Assembly: GCA_964632165.1 (NCBI GenBank)
Contig: CAZWCZ010000032.1
Coordinates: 1 to 21,687 of the forward strand
Length of the DNA: 21,687 bases
Source: SIG299 sp964632165
Lineage (GTDB): Bacteria > Bacillota > Clostridia > Lachnospirales > Lachnospiraceae
Direction: 5' to 3'
Shown: in pieces, positions 1 to 7,754 of the stretch
Layout: the number at the start of each line of letters is the position of its first letter
Numbering within the stretch: the first letter of the stretch is position 1
Made by a program: the position numbers and the translations under genes
Notes under the pieces: model-generated
What the model saw: only the letters and a program-made list of their open reading frames with translations
Databases searched by the model: none
Told to the model about the DNA's origin: nothing

Positions 1-10
1 AAGACAATTC

Positions 11-2638
11 CTACTTATTTGCAATAGCTGCCTGTGCTGCTGCAAGTCTTGCAATCGGCACACGGAATGGAGAACAGGAAACGTAAGTTAAGCCAAGCTT
101 ATGGCAGAATTCAACGGAGGATGGGTCACCGCCGTGCTCACCACAAATACCTACATGGAGGTCTGGGCGAACTGCCTTACCAAGCTTAATGGACATATCC
201 ATTAACTTACCAACACCAGTCTGGTCGAGCTTTGCGAATGGATCGTTCTCGAAAATCTTAGCGTCATAGTAAGCGTCTAAGAACTTACCAGCATCATCAC
301 GGGAGAAACCGTAAGTCATCTGGGTTAAATCGTTTGTACCGAAGCAGAAGAATTCAGCTTCCTTAGCGATTTCATCAGCAGTTAAGCATGCTCTTGGGAT
401 TTCAATCATAGTACCAACTTCGTACTTGAGTTCTACACCTGCAGCAGCGATTTCTGCATCAGCAGTAGCTACTACTACATTCTTAACATACTTTAATTCC
501 TTAACTTCGCCAACCAGAGGAATCATGATTTCAGGAACAAGGTTCCAATCCGGATGATTCTTCTTTACGTTGATTGCTGCGCGGATAACAGCCTTTGTCT
601 GCATCTTAGCAATTTCCGGGTAGGTAACTGCAAGACGGCATCCTCTATGACCCATCATTGGGTTGAACTCATGCAGGGAAGCAATGATAGCCTTGATGGT
701 ATCAACACTCTTGCCCTGAGAATTAGCAAGCTTTTCAATGTCTTCTTCCTCTGTAGGAACGAACTCATGCAAAGGCGGATCCAGGAAACGGATGGTAACA
801 GGATTGCCTTCCAGAGCTTCATAAAGAGCTTCAAAGTCACTCTGCTGATATGGAAGGATTTTTTCAAGAGCTGCTTCTCTTTCTTCTACTGTATCAGAAC
901 AGATCATTTCACGGAATGCAGCGATTCTGTCTTCTTCAAAGAACATATGCTCTGTACGGCAAAGACCGATACCTTCTGCACCAAGCTCACGAGCTTTCTT
1001 AGCATCAGCCGGAGTATCTGCATTGGTACGAACCTGAAGCTTACGGAACTTATCTGCCCAAGCCATGATTCTGCCGAATTCTCCTGCAATGGTAGCAGCT
1101 ACTGTAGGGATGATACCCTCATAAATGTTACCTGTAGTACCGTCAATGGAGATTTCGGAACCTTCTGTAAATGTCTTGCCTGCTAATGTGAACTTCTTGT
1201 TTTCTTCATCCATGTTGATATCGCCGCAACCGGATACGCAGCAGGTACCCATACCACGTGCAACTACAGCTGCATGGGATGTCATACCACCACGAACAGT
1301 CAGGATACCCTGAGCTGCCTTCATACCTGTGATATCTTCGGGAGAGGTCTCAAGACGAACAAGAACAACCTTTTCGCCTCTTGCAGCCCATTCAACAGCG
1401 TCATCAGCCGTAAATACGACCTTACCGCAGGCAGCACCCGGAGATGCACCAAGACCCTTACCCATTGGAGTAGCAGCCTTTAATGCCTTAGCATCAAACT
1501 GTGGATGCAGTAATGTATCTAAGTTACGAGGGTCGATCATTGCAACAGCTTCTTCTTCTGTTCTCATACCTTCGTCAACGAGATCACATGCGATCTTAAG
1601 AGCAGCCTGAGCTGTTCTCTTACCATTACGTGTCTGGAGCATATAGAGCTTCTTGTTCTCAACAGTGAACTCCATATCCTGCATGTCTCTGTAATGGTTT
1701 TCAAGCTTTGCACAAACATCCTTAAACTGTGCAAATGCTTCAGGGAATTTCTCTTCCATCTGAGCGATCGGCATTGGTGTACGAACACCTGCTACTACGT
1801 CTTCGCCCTGTGCGTTTGTTAAGAATTCACCCATCAGCTTCTTTTCACCTGTAGCAGGGTCACGTGTAAATGCAACACCTGTACCACAGTCATCACCCAT
1901 GTTACCAAATGCCATGGACTGAACATTTACGGCAGTACCCCAGGAATATGGGATATCGTTGTCACGACGGTAAACATTCGCACGTGGGTTGTCCCAGGAA
2001 CGGAATACAGCCTTGATAGCACCCATTAACTGTTCCTTTGGATCGTTCGGGAAATCTGTACCGATCTTAGCCTTGTATTCAGCCTTAAACTGGGAAGCCA
2101 GTTCCTTTAAATCATCAGCAGTCAGATCTACGTCCTGTGTTACGCCTCTGTCAGCCTTCATCTTGTCGATAAGCTCTTCAAAATACTTCTTACCAACTTC
2201 CATAACTACATCAGAGTACATCTGGATGAATCTTCTGTAGCAGTCCCAAGCCCAACGAGGATTGCCGGACTTGGCAGCGATTACGTTTACTACGTCTTCA
2301 TTTAAACCGAGGTTTAAGATAGTGTCCATCATACCCGGCATGGAAGCTCTTGCACCGGAACGTACAGAAACAAGTAAAGGATTTTCCTTATCTCCAAACT
2401 TCTTTCCTGTGATCTCTTCCATCTTTACAATGTATTCGTTAATCTGTCCCTGGATTTCAGCATTGATCTCTCTGCCATCCTCATAGTACTGAGTACAAGC
2501 TTCTGTTGTGATTGTGAAACCCTGTGGTACCGGAAGTCCTAATCCGGTCATTTCTGCGAGGTTTGCGCCCTTACCACCGAGAAGTTCTCTCATGGAAGCA
2601 TTACCTTCGCTGAACAAGTATACCCATTTTCTTGCCAT
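11..2638 (-). CDS. ppdK: Pyruvate, phosphate dikinase
   Basis: Interconverts pyruvate, ATP and phosphate with PEP, AMP and pyrophosphate in the cytoplasm; in anaerobic Clostridia it can serve glycolysis or PEP supply. The 875 residues match the usual family length of about 875-880. The N-terminal ATP-grasp part begins MARKWVYLF and carries GGKGANLAEM near 21-30 and the SVRSGARASMPGMMDT block near 91-106. The phosphohistidine domain has GGMTSHAAVVARG, with the catalytic His at 455 and the regulatory Thr at 453. The C-terminal PEP/pyruvate barrel has LCRTEHMFF and ends with CGEHGGDP, whose Cys 832 is the expected acid/base. The start follows AGGAGG with good spacing. It is monocistronic as far as the window shows, with its own promoter and a cre box upstream. 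No PPDK regulatory protein gene lies in the window. Confidence 0.98.
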   Translation of the reverse strand: MARKWVYLFSEGNASMRELLGGKGANLAEMTGLGLPVPQGFTITTEACTQYYEDGREINAEIQGQINEYIVKMEEITGKKFGDKENPLLVSVRSGARASMPGMMDTILNLGLNEDVVNVIAAKSGNPRWAWDCYRRFIQMYSDVVMEVGKKYFEELIDKMKADRGVTQDVDLTADDLKELASQFKAEYKAKIGTDFPNDPKEQLMGAIKAVFRSWDNPRANVYRRDNDIPYSWGTAVNVQSMAFGNMGDDCGTGVAFTRDPATGEKKLMGEFLTNAQGEDVVAGVRTPMPIAQMEEKFPEAFAQFKDVCAKLENHYRDMQDMEFTVENKKLYMLQTRNGKRTAQAALKIACDLVDEGMRTEEEAVAMIDPRNLDTLLHPQFDAKALKAATPMGKGLGASPGAACGKVVFTADDAVEWAARGEKVVLVRLETSPEDITGMKAAQGILTVRGGMTSHAAVVARGMGTCCVSGCGDINMDEENKKFTLAGKTFTEGSEISIDGTTGNIYEGIIPTVAATIAGEFGRIMAWADKFRKLQVRTNADTPADAKKARELGAEGIGLCRTEHMFFEEDRIAAFREMICSDTVEEREAALEKILPYQQSDFEALYEALEGNPVTIRFLDPPLHEFVPTEEEDIEKLANSQGKSVDTIKAIIASLHEFNPMMGHRGCRLAVTYPEIAKMQTKAVIRAAINVKKNHPDWNLVPEIMIPLVGEVKELKYVKNVVVATADAEIAAAGVELKYEVGTMIEIPRACLTADEIAKEAEFFCFGTNDLTQMTYGFSRDDAGKFLDAYYDAKIFENDPFAKLDQTGVGKLMDMSIKLGKAVRPDLHVGICGEHGGDPSSVEFCHKLGLTYVSCSPFRVPIARLAAAQAAIANK

Positions 2639-2664
2639 TTTTAATATCCTCCTAATTTTTTTCT

Positions 2665-2678
2665 GCAGGATGTCCTGC
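2665..2678 (-). other. Small hairpin in ppdK leader
   Basis: GCAGGA and TCCTGC form a six-pair inverted repeat about 25 bases before the ppdK start and just before its ribosome site. A T-run follows only on the plus strand, where there is no gene to terminate, so in the ppdK transcript it is simply a short leader stem. Function unknown. Confidence 0.35.
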
Positions 2679-2754
2679 TTTTTTGTCTGACATGAAGTTA
2701 GTTTCTATGTACATTCACGCCAACAATTAAAAATGTAAGATTGTCAACATGAAT

Positions 2755-2782
2755 ATTATAGCACAATCTTTGTTAAAAACAA
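2755..2782 (-). promoter_or_regulatory. Probable sigma-A promoter of ppdK
   Basis: Read on the minus strand, TTGTTT and TATAAT are separated by 16 bases. The -10 box is a perfect consensus and the -35 matches in four of six positions. Transcription would start near 2748, giving a leader of about 110 bases before ppdK. Confidence 0.65.
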
Positions 2783-2797
2783 AACACTTTTTTCTAG

Positions 2798-2811
2798 TGT
2801 AAGCGTTTACA
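2798..2811 (-). promoter_or_regulatory. cre box (CcpA site) upstream of ppdK
   Basis: The 14-base palindrome TGTAAACGCTTACA fits the catabolite-responsive element consensus TGWNANCGNTNWCA at every position. It lies between the glyS stop codon and the ppdK -35 box, centred about 56 bases before the predicted start of transcription. CcpA sites in such upstream positions often activate (as known for ackA and pta in Bacillus), whereas sites over or after the promoter repress. Control of ppdK by carbon source is therefore likely; activation rather than repression is inference. Confidence 0.7.
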
Positions 2812-2816
2812 ATTGA

Positions 2817-4205
2817 TTAAAACTCAAATTTTTTCTCAAAGTAAGCCTTCAGGTCCTCAATTTTTACTCTTTCCTGCTCCATTGTGTCACGGTCACGTAC
2901 CGTTACCGCTCCATCCTGTTCGGATTCAAAGTCATAGGTAACGCAGAAAGGTGTTCCGATTTCATCCTGCCTTCTGTAACGCTTACCGATATTTCCTCTG
3001 TCATCGAATTCGCAGTTATAGTATTTGGAAAGTTCCATGAAAATCTTTTCCGCACCCTCCGTCAGCTTTTTGGAAAGCGGAAGCACACCGATCTTGACCG
3101 GAGCAAGTGCCGGGTGGAAGTGCAGCACGGTACGGATATCACCTTCTGCAATTTCTTCTTCGTCATAAGCAGCACACAAAAACGCCAGTGTCACGCGATC
3201 AGCGCCAAGTGACGGTTCAATGACATACGGTACATATTTTTCTTTCTTTTCATCATCAAAATAGCTCATATCCTGTCCGGATGTATTCTGATGCTGTGTC
3301 AGGTCATAATCCGTTCTGTCAGCAATTCCCCAAAGTTCACCCCAGCCGAATGGGAACAGAAACTCAATATCCGTTGTTGCTTTGGAATAGAAGCAGAGTT
3401 CTTCCGGATCATGGTCACGAACACGCATTTCCTCCGGCTTAATACCGAGTGTCTGCAGCCAGTCAATACAGAACTGCTTCCAATAAGCAAACCATTCCAG
3501 ATCGGTTCCCGGCTCACAGAAAAATTCCAGTTCCATCTGTTCAAATTCTCTTGTTCTGAACGTAAAGTTGCCCGGTGTGATCTCATTACGGAAGGACTTA
3601 CCTACCTGTCCGATACCAAACGGGATCTTCTTTCTGGAAGTTCTCTGTACATTCTTAAAGTTTACAAAAATGCCCTGGGCGGTTTCCGGACGAAGATATA
3701 CGATATTTTTTGCATCTTCGGTAACTCCCTGGAATGTCTTGAACATCAGATTAAACTGACGGATATCCGTAAAATTGTGCTTTCCGCAGCTTGGGCAGTT
3801 AATGCCGTGCTCATCGATATAACTTTTCATTTCTTCATTGGACCAGGCATCAATTGCCTTATCAAATTCAATCTTATTCTCAAATGCATAATCTTCGATC
3901 AGCTTGTCCGCACGGAAGCGCTCTTTACATTCCTTACAGTCCATCAGCGGATCTGCAAAACCTCCAAGATGTCCGCTTGCAACCCATGTCTGCGGATTCA
4001 TCAGGATCGCACAGTCTACACCGACATTATAAGGATTCTGCTGGATAAATTTCCCCCACCATGCCTTTTTTACGTTATTTTTCAATTCTACACCGAGATT
4101 ACCGTAATCCCAGGTATTTGCCAGACCGCCATAAATTTCGGAGCCCGGATACACAAAACCTCTGGACTTTGCGAGTGCAATGATCTTGTCCATTGTCTTT
4201 TCCAT
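2817..4205 (-). CDS. glyS: Glycyl-tRNA synthetase, homodimeric class II type
   Basis: Charges tRNA-Gly with glycine in the cytoplasm. This is the single-chain alpha-2 enzyme, unrelated in architecture to the glyQ/glyS alpha-beta enzyme of many bacteria. From MEKTMDKI the protein has 462 residues, the normal length. Visible features are the N-terminal SRGFVYPGSEIYGGLANTWDYG block, GHLGGFADP near 78-86, a probable zinc site of two CxxC pairs (Cys 90/93 and 137/140), class II motif 2 with FRNEITPGNFTFRTREFEQME near 205-225, and motif 3 EPSLGADR. The start is chosen because AGGAGG precedes it; the reading frame stays open further upstream, but that part is T-box leader sequence. Expression is controlled by the Gly T-box directly upstream. 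Confidence 0.97.
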   Translation of the reverse strand: MEKTMDKIIALAKSRGFVYPGSEIYGGLANTWDYGNLGVELKNNVKKAWWGKFIQQNPYNVGVDCAILMNPQTWVASGHLGGFADPLMDCKECKERFRADKLIEDYAFENKIEFDKAIDAWSNEEMKSYIDEHGINCPSCGKHNFTDIRQFNLMFKTFQGVTEDAKNIVYLRPETAQGIFVNFKNVQRTSRKKIPFGIGQVGKSFRNEITPGNFTFRTREFEQMELEFFCEPGTDLEWFAYWKQFCIDWLQTLGIKPEEMRVRDHDPEELCFYSKATTDIEFLFPFGWGELWGIADRTDYDLTQHQNTSGQDMSYFDDEKKEKYVPYVIEPSLGADRVTLAFLCAAYDEEEIAEGDIRTVLHFHPALAPVKIGVLPLSKKLTEGAEKIFMELSKYYNCEFDDRGNIGKRYRRQDEIGTPFCVTYDFESEQDGAVTVRDRDTMEQERVKIEDLKAYFEKKFEF

Positions 4206-4263
4206 AATAATTCCTCCTTGTTTTTTAGACTTGCTTGTGCACGGAGACAGATCCTCTCTGGGT

Positions 4264-4313
4264 AAAAAAAACGCCCCAAGCAAAACAAGTAAGTACCTTG
4301 TCTGCTTAGGGCG
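4264..4313 (-). terminator. T-box terminator hairpin of glyS
   Basis: On the minus strand CGCCCTAAGCA pairs with TGCTTGGGGCG and is followed by eight T residues. It is the intrinsic terminator arm of the glyS T-box and would form when tRNA-Gly is charged. Confidence 0.9.
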
Positions 4314-4536
4314 AACAATTCTGTCCGTGGTTCCACCTAGCTTCACGGAAACCATTCCGGCTGCCGTGCTCTCTTCTTCCCATAACGCAGGACCGCGTTG
4401 ACTCCTACATGAAATAATTTTTCTTTCGGGTCACAGCTCCAAGGTGCCTTCCGCAACAGCCGCTAAAGATTTTCACCAGCCATCTTCTCTCTGCCTGCGC
4501 TTATCACGTACTCTTCCTCTTCAAAGCCTTTCTTAC
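4264..4536 (-). ncRNA. T-box riboswitch for glycine, upstream of glyS
   Basis: The leader reads uncharged tRNA-Gly and then permits glyS transcription. The conserved T-box element appears at 4325-4340 as CTAGGTGGAACCACGG. It is followed by the terminator hairpin with its T-run. Upstream is a long stem I with the AGAGAG motif and a GGCTG apical element. The candidate specifier triplet is GGC (Gly) at 4446-4448, in the context GAAGGCACCTTGG, which matches the downstream enzyme. This fills the 376 bases between the nuclease gene and glyS. Confidence 0.93.
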
Positions 4537-4542
4537 ATTGAG

Positions 4543-4571
4543 ATTATATCGGAGAGACCCCAAAAAGTCAA
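4543..4571 (-). promoter_or_regulatory. Sigma-A promoter of the glyS T-box transcript
   Basis: TTGACT and TATAAT are separated by exactly 17 bases on the minus strand. The -35 box begins only about 10 bases after the stop codon of the nuclease gene. No strong terminator separates the two units. Confidence 0.85.
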
Positions 4572-4581
4572 TGCCTTTTTC

Positions 4582-5565
4582 TTAGGGATTACAGTTCCCG
4601 CAAGGCTTATATCCCTGTTCAATGAGTTCTTCCCTTGTTTCCGTGGTATCCATACGGTTCGATTCTTTCATCGTTGATACGCTTCCACAGTAAGGATAGT
4701 GGAATTTTTTCGTATTGATGTTCAAGACATAAGTAACATCTTCGTCTGTCTTATTCTGCTCATAGGCATCTTCTGTCAGCTCACTGTTCCCGGTTGCATA
4801 GTCAATCGTTACTCCCGGCTGCACATTGTAAACAAAGACATTAAAACAGATGCCTTCTCCCTCGTCTTCTACAGACCATGCTTCCATCAGCACTCCGGCC
4901 GCCAAAAGATTATTGTCGTCAAACATTGGGAGCACACGATACATTACATGATTTCCGGTTTCCCTGATATAATCTGCCACCATGTTTTCAAACGGAAGCA
5001 TTCCGATAACGTTCATATATCTTGTCCCGGTAATCAGGTTCTGACGGTTTGCATTTTCTCCTGTCAGCTGGTATCCGATCAAATGGCACCGGTTATATAA
5101 ATAGTTGCCTTCTACAATATCATACTTTACCGTATGCCAGCCTGTAGGTTTTACCGAGCCAATGCTCCCGCGGTCTTCTGTCGGCATCAGATCTGTTCCG
5201 ATGTTCGCATAAACGAGCGTACACCTTCCAAGTTCGTCCAGCTCTCCGTAGATCTCAAAAGAGTCTGTCATCGTTTTGGATACTTCAAAAAACGGAACAT
5301 TCCCATGGATGACCACGTACGGTTCTGTGGTATATTCCGGAATCTCCTGCAGTGTGATCGGTATCTCCGACCAGTCTGCTTCTGCTGCAGCTGTCGGCTC
5401 CGGTGTCGGCGTCGTTTCCTGCTCCGGTGTCGGTGTTGTCCCCTGCTCCGGTGCCGGTGTTGCCTCCTGCTTCGGTGTCGGCGTCAGTTCCGGCGTCGTT
5501 GGTGTTGTGCATCCAAGGATTCCAAAACACAACAGAAGCAACAAATAATACTTTAGTTTCTTCAT
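4582..5565 (-). CDS. DNA/RNA non-specific endonuclease lipoprotein with Ada-like C-terminal metal-binding motif
   Basis: Probably a surface-anchored nuclease that degrades extracellular nucleic acid. The protein has 327 residues. It starts with a lipoprotein signal whose lipobox is ILGC (Cys 19). Residues 28-59 are four 8-residue repeats of the TPTPEQET kind that act as a spacer. The catalytic core has DRGSIGSVKPTGWHTV, YNRCHLIGYQLTGENANRQN and GTRYMNVIGMLPFEN, typical of the beta-beta-alpha-metal (EndA/NUC) fold with the catalytic His in NRCHLI. The last 50 residues (KKFHYPYCGS...KPCGNCNP) resemble the Ada-type metal-binding domain often fused to such nucleases. The start overlaps the stop of the preceding gene by four bases (ATGA), so translation is probably coupled. 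DNA uptake, nutrient scavenging and competition are all possible roles. Confidence 0.85.
   Translation of the reverse strand: MKKLKYYLLLLLCFGILGCTTPTTPELTPTPKQEATPAPEQGTTPTPEQETTPTPEPTAAAEADWSEIPITLQEIPEYTTEPYVVIHGNVPFFEVSKTMTDSFEIYGELDELGRCTLVYANIGTDLMPTEDRGSIGSVKPTGWHTVKYDIVEGNYLYNRCHLIGYQLTGENANRQNLITGTRYMNVIGMLPFENMVADYIRETGNHVMYRVLPMFDDNNLLAAGVLMEAWSVEDEGEGICFNVFVYNVQPGVTIDYATGNSELTEDAYEQNKTDEDVTYVLNINTKKFHYPYCGSVSTMKESNRMDTTETREELIEQGYKPCGNCNP
5389..5484 (-). repeat. Four imperfect 24-bp tandem repeats coding for a Thr/Pro/Glu linker
   Basis: The units encode TPTPKQEA, TPAPEQGT, TPTPEQET and TPTPEPTA. They lie inside the nuclease gene, between the lipid anchor and the enzyme domain, and could change copy number without shifting the frame. 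Confidence 0.75.
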
Positions 5566-5987
5566 GACTGTTCTCTCCCTCGTTCATAAAGTTCTTTTTG
5601 CATCTCCGGATGCGTGTTCCCTTCAAAAAAACTCTTTGAAATGCACGCATATCCTGAAAGATCTATCGAAAAATGCCGGTCGGACGGGTAAGATCTTCCC
5701 CAACGGTAAAGCACGATCCTCTCCGGCTTTTGCACAATTTCCGATACTTCCGTATCTTCGGCAAAAAAACGTTCCTGCGTCCAGGGATAGTTTATCGGAT
5801 CTTCACAAATCTCCAGCCGTTCCTGTTGTTCTTCCGGAAACTGTCTTGCCGTATACGGAGTCACATACAGTTTTTCCCCTTCCGGCAGATCACAAAGCAT
5901 GTCCTGTCTTACTCTTACATCCATACTCTGTCTCCGTCTGTTAAACATCATTCCCATTCCGTCATCTACACATGCGATCAGGATCAT
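5562..5987 (-). CDS. Conserved-looking hypothetical protein, 141 residues
   Basis: I cannot assign a function. The protein starts MILIACVDDGMGMMFNRRRQS and has no signal peptide or membrane segment, so it is probably cytoplasmic. It is rich in charged and aromatic residues, with a WGRSYPSDRHFSIDL block near 95-109. From memory, similar short proteins occur in Lachnospiraceae and sometimes carry the label ribonuclease Z, but the metallo-beta-lactamase HxHxDH motif is absent, so I would not use that name. Its start overlaps the ispF stop by four bases (ATGA), and its own stop overlaps the nuclease start in the same way. Both overlaps support a real coding gene inside an operon. Confidence 0.8.
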   Translation of the reverse strand: MILIACVDDGMGMMFNRRRQSMDVRVRQDMLCDLPEGEKLYVTPYTARQFPEEQQERLEICEDPINYPWTQERFFAEDTEVSEIVQKPERIVLYRWGRSYPSDRHFSIDLSGYACISKSFFEGNTHPEMQKELYERGREQS

Positions 5988-6568
5988 ATGCTACCTGCTC
6001 CTTTATGGCAGCCCGTGCAGTGTGCACAAGCCGTTCCTGCCTCCGTACCGGCTTCATATGCGTACACGTTTTGATTCCCGCCAAACGAAAAATCTCTGAT
6101 ATTCTCCAACAGACAGACTGCTTGTGCGGCAATGCCTTCTCCGGCTCCCGTAAACCCAAGTCCTTCTTCTGTGGTTGCTTTGATATTGACCTGAGAAATG
6201 TCGATCTCCAATGTCTTAGCTATCGTTTCTCTCATTTCCGGGAGATATGCCGCCAGTTTCGGACGTTGGGCAATGATCGTAGCATCAATATTTCCGACCA
6301 GATATAACTCCTCGTCCAAAAGCTTTTTTACCTCTTTTAAAAGAGCGATGCTTGAAATTCCTCTGTACCGTTCCTCGGAATCCGGAAAATGTTTTCCTAT
6401 GTCTCCCAATGCGGCTGCTCCAAGCAAAGCATCCATGATCGCGTGTACCAATACATCTGCGTCCGAATGTCCCAACAGTCCCTTTTCATACGGGACAGCT
6501 ACTCCTCCAAGGATCAGTGCCCTGTTTTCTGTCAGTCGATGTACATCATATCCTGTTCCTATCCTCAT
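5984..6568 (-). CDS. ispF: 2-C-methyl-D-erythritol 2,4-cyclodiphosphate synthase with cysteine-rich C-terminal tail
   Basis: Fifth step of the MEP (non-mevalonate) isoprenoid pathway, converting CDP-ME 2-phosphate to the cyclodiphosphate in the cytoplasm. The N-terminus MRIGTGYDVHRL carries the metal ligands Asp 8 and His 10, with the third at His 42 in VLVHAIMDALLGA. DIGKHFPDS and the closing ATTEEGLGFTGAGEGIAAQAV are standard. IspF normally ends here, near residue 158. This protein continues to 194 with a tail containing CAHCTGCHKG (Cys 181, 184 and 187). The start lies one base after the amidase stop and uses a GGGAG ribosome site inside the amidase gene. No other MEP pathway gene is present in the window. 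Confidence 0.96.
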   Translation of the reverse strand: MRIGTGYDVHRLTENRALILGGVAVPYEKGLLGHSDADVLVHAIMDALLGAAALGDIGKHFPDSEERYRGISSIALLKEVKKLLDEELYLVGNIDATIIAQRPKLAAYLPEMRETIAKTLEIDISQVNIKATTEEGLGFTGAGEGIAAQAVCLLENIRDFSFGGNQNVYAYEAGTEAGTACAHCTGCHKGAGSI

Positions 6569-6569
6569 C

Positions 6570-7730
6570 TTATTCCGTCTCCCTTCCAAAGTACCGGTCG
6601 ATCGCATCCGCAACTCCTTTTGCGATCTTTCTTTGGTATTCTTCGGTTGCCATCCGTTCGTCTTCTTCTTTATTTGACATATAACCCATTTCAAGTATTG
6701 TCGTAGGAACTGTCGTCCAGTTGATTCCTGTCATGGTATCCGTTTCCCAGATATAACGTTTTTTTGCCCCTGTCTGTGCAACCACTTCTTCCAGGACAAG
6801 TTCGGAAAGCCGTTTACTTTCACTGTACAGATAGGCATTATACGGATTATCCTTTGTCTGGCAGATTGTTTCTACTCCGTTTACGCTTTCCTTATCCGAA
6901 CTGTTTGCATGCACGCGTATGAAAGCATCCGCATCAAGCTCATTCGCGATCTGGGCGCGCTCTGCATTTGAAATATCTATATCGTGACTTTCCCTTGTCA
7001 TCACAACAGTATATCCTCTTGCTTCCAGTTCCTCACGAATATAAAAGCTTACCTTCAGTACCAGCTGATACTCCCATGTTTTGGAATAATTTCCGTAAGT
7101 ACCGGAAGATACTTTTGCTTTCATCTCTGTCGAACCCGGTCCTAACGGTTCTGTTTCATAATTTCCTTTACTCTGATGCCCAGGATCCAAAACGATCAGA
7201 TAGTTTTCTCTTTCTCCCTTTGGCGGTATCGTTGGCACCGGAGTCGGTGTCGGCGGCGGTGTTTCTGTCAGATAGGAATTGCTCATATATCCTGTTTTTC
7301 CGTCATATTCCACCTCATACCACCCTGTTTCCACACACTGGCGCAATATTCTGACCCCGCTGCCTTTCGGTGCGGTCGCAAGAATCTTTCCGGTGGTATC
7401 CGGTGTGGAACGCATATTCAGATTTCCTGTTGTATAATAGGTCTTTTCATCCACTTCACGGAACGTATAACCTGCTGCCGTCGGTGTCGGTATTGGCGTT
7501 TCCGTTGCAGTCGGTGTTGGCGTGACTATCGGTGTTTCTGTCGGCATCGGGGTTGAGGTCAGTTCTTCCGTCGGTGTAGGTGCGGTCGTTACCTCCTGTG
7601 TTGGTGCTGAGGTTGGCACTGAAGTAGGTGTTGGTGTCATCGTGCCTTCTGCTTCCTGCCATCCGCACCCGAGCAGTAAAAATACCAAAGCTGCACACCC
7701 TAACATAATTTTTATCTTTCTATGTCTCAT
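6570..7730 (-). CDS. N-acetylmuramoyl-L-alanine amidase lipoprotein with SH3b domain
   Basis: Cell-wall hydrolase cutting the bond between MurNAc and the stem peptide. The 386 residues run in order: lipoprotein signal with lipobox LLGC (Cys 22); a Thr/Pro-rich linker at about 31-84; a bacterial SH3 domain at about 96-155 (NLNMRSTPDTTGKIL, GWYEVEYDGKTGYMSNSYL); a second PT linker to about 170; and an Amidase_3 zinc domain at about 177-382. Its probable zinc ligands and catalytic residues are His 185 in LDPGHQ, Glu 220 in TWEYQL, His 274 in RVHAN and Glu 347 in TTILEMGYM. The start follows AGGAGG. It is the first gene of a four-gene operon (amidase, ispF, hypothetical, nuclease). I see no convincing promoter directly upstream. 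The exact biological role (cell separation, sporulation or turnover) cannot be told from the sequence. Confidence 0.92.
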   Translation of the reverse strand: MRHRKIKIMLGCAALVFLLLGCGWQEAEGTMTPTPTSVPTSAPTQEVTTAPTPTEELTSTPMPTETPIVTPTPTATETPIPTPTAAGYTFREVDEKTYYTTGNLNMRSTPDTTGKILATAPKGSGVRILRQCVETGWYEVEYDGKTGYMSNSYLTETPPPTPTPVPTIPPKGERENYLIVLDPGHQSKGNYETEPLGPGSTEMKAKVSSGTYGNYSKTWEYQLVLKVSFYIREELEARGYTVVMTRESHDIDISNAERAQIANELDADAFIRVHANSSDKESVNGVETICQTKDNPYNAYLYSESKRLSELVLEEVVAQTGAKKRYIWETDTMTGINWTTVPTTILEMGYMSNKEEDERMATEEYQRKIAKGVADAIDRYFGRETE

Positions 7731-7754
7731 ATAAAAATCCTCCTTCTTCTCTCT

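Noticed and set aside
2657..2684. Plus-strand terminator in the ppdK leader
   Set aside because: The hairpin with T-run points away from any gene on the plus strand; it has nothing to terminate.
3291..4265. Plus-strand open frame of 324 codons opposite glyS
   Set aside because: It is antisense to a well-supported glyS gene, without a ribosome site or any recognisable domain.
4206..4355. N-terminal extension of glyS by 50 codons
   Set aside because: This stretch is the T-box element and terminator; the AGGAGG before 4205 marks the true start.
5562..5987. Naming the 141-residue protein ribonuclease Z
   Set aside because: The protein lacks the metallo-beta-lactamase HxHxDH motif and is less than half the usual length of that enzyme.
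6010..6030. CTGCH in the IspF tail as a heme attachment site
   Set aside because: IspF works in the cytoplasm and has no export signal, so cytochrome c-type heme attachment is not expected; a metal site is the simpler reading.
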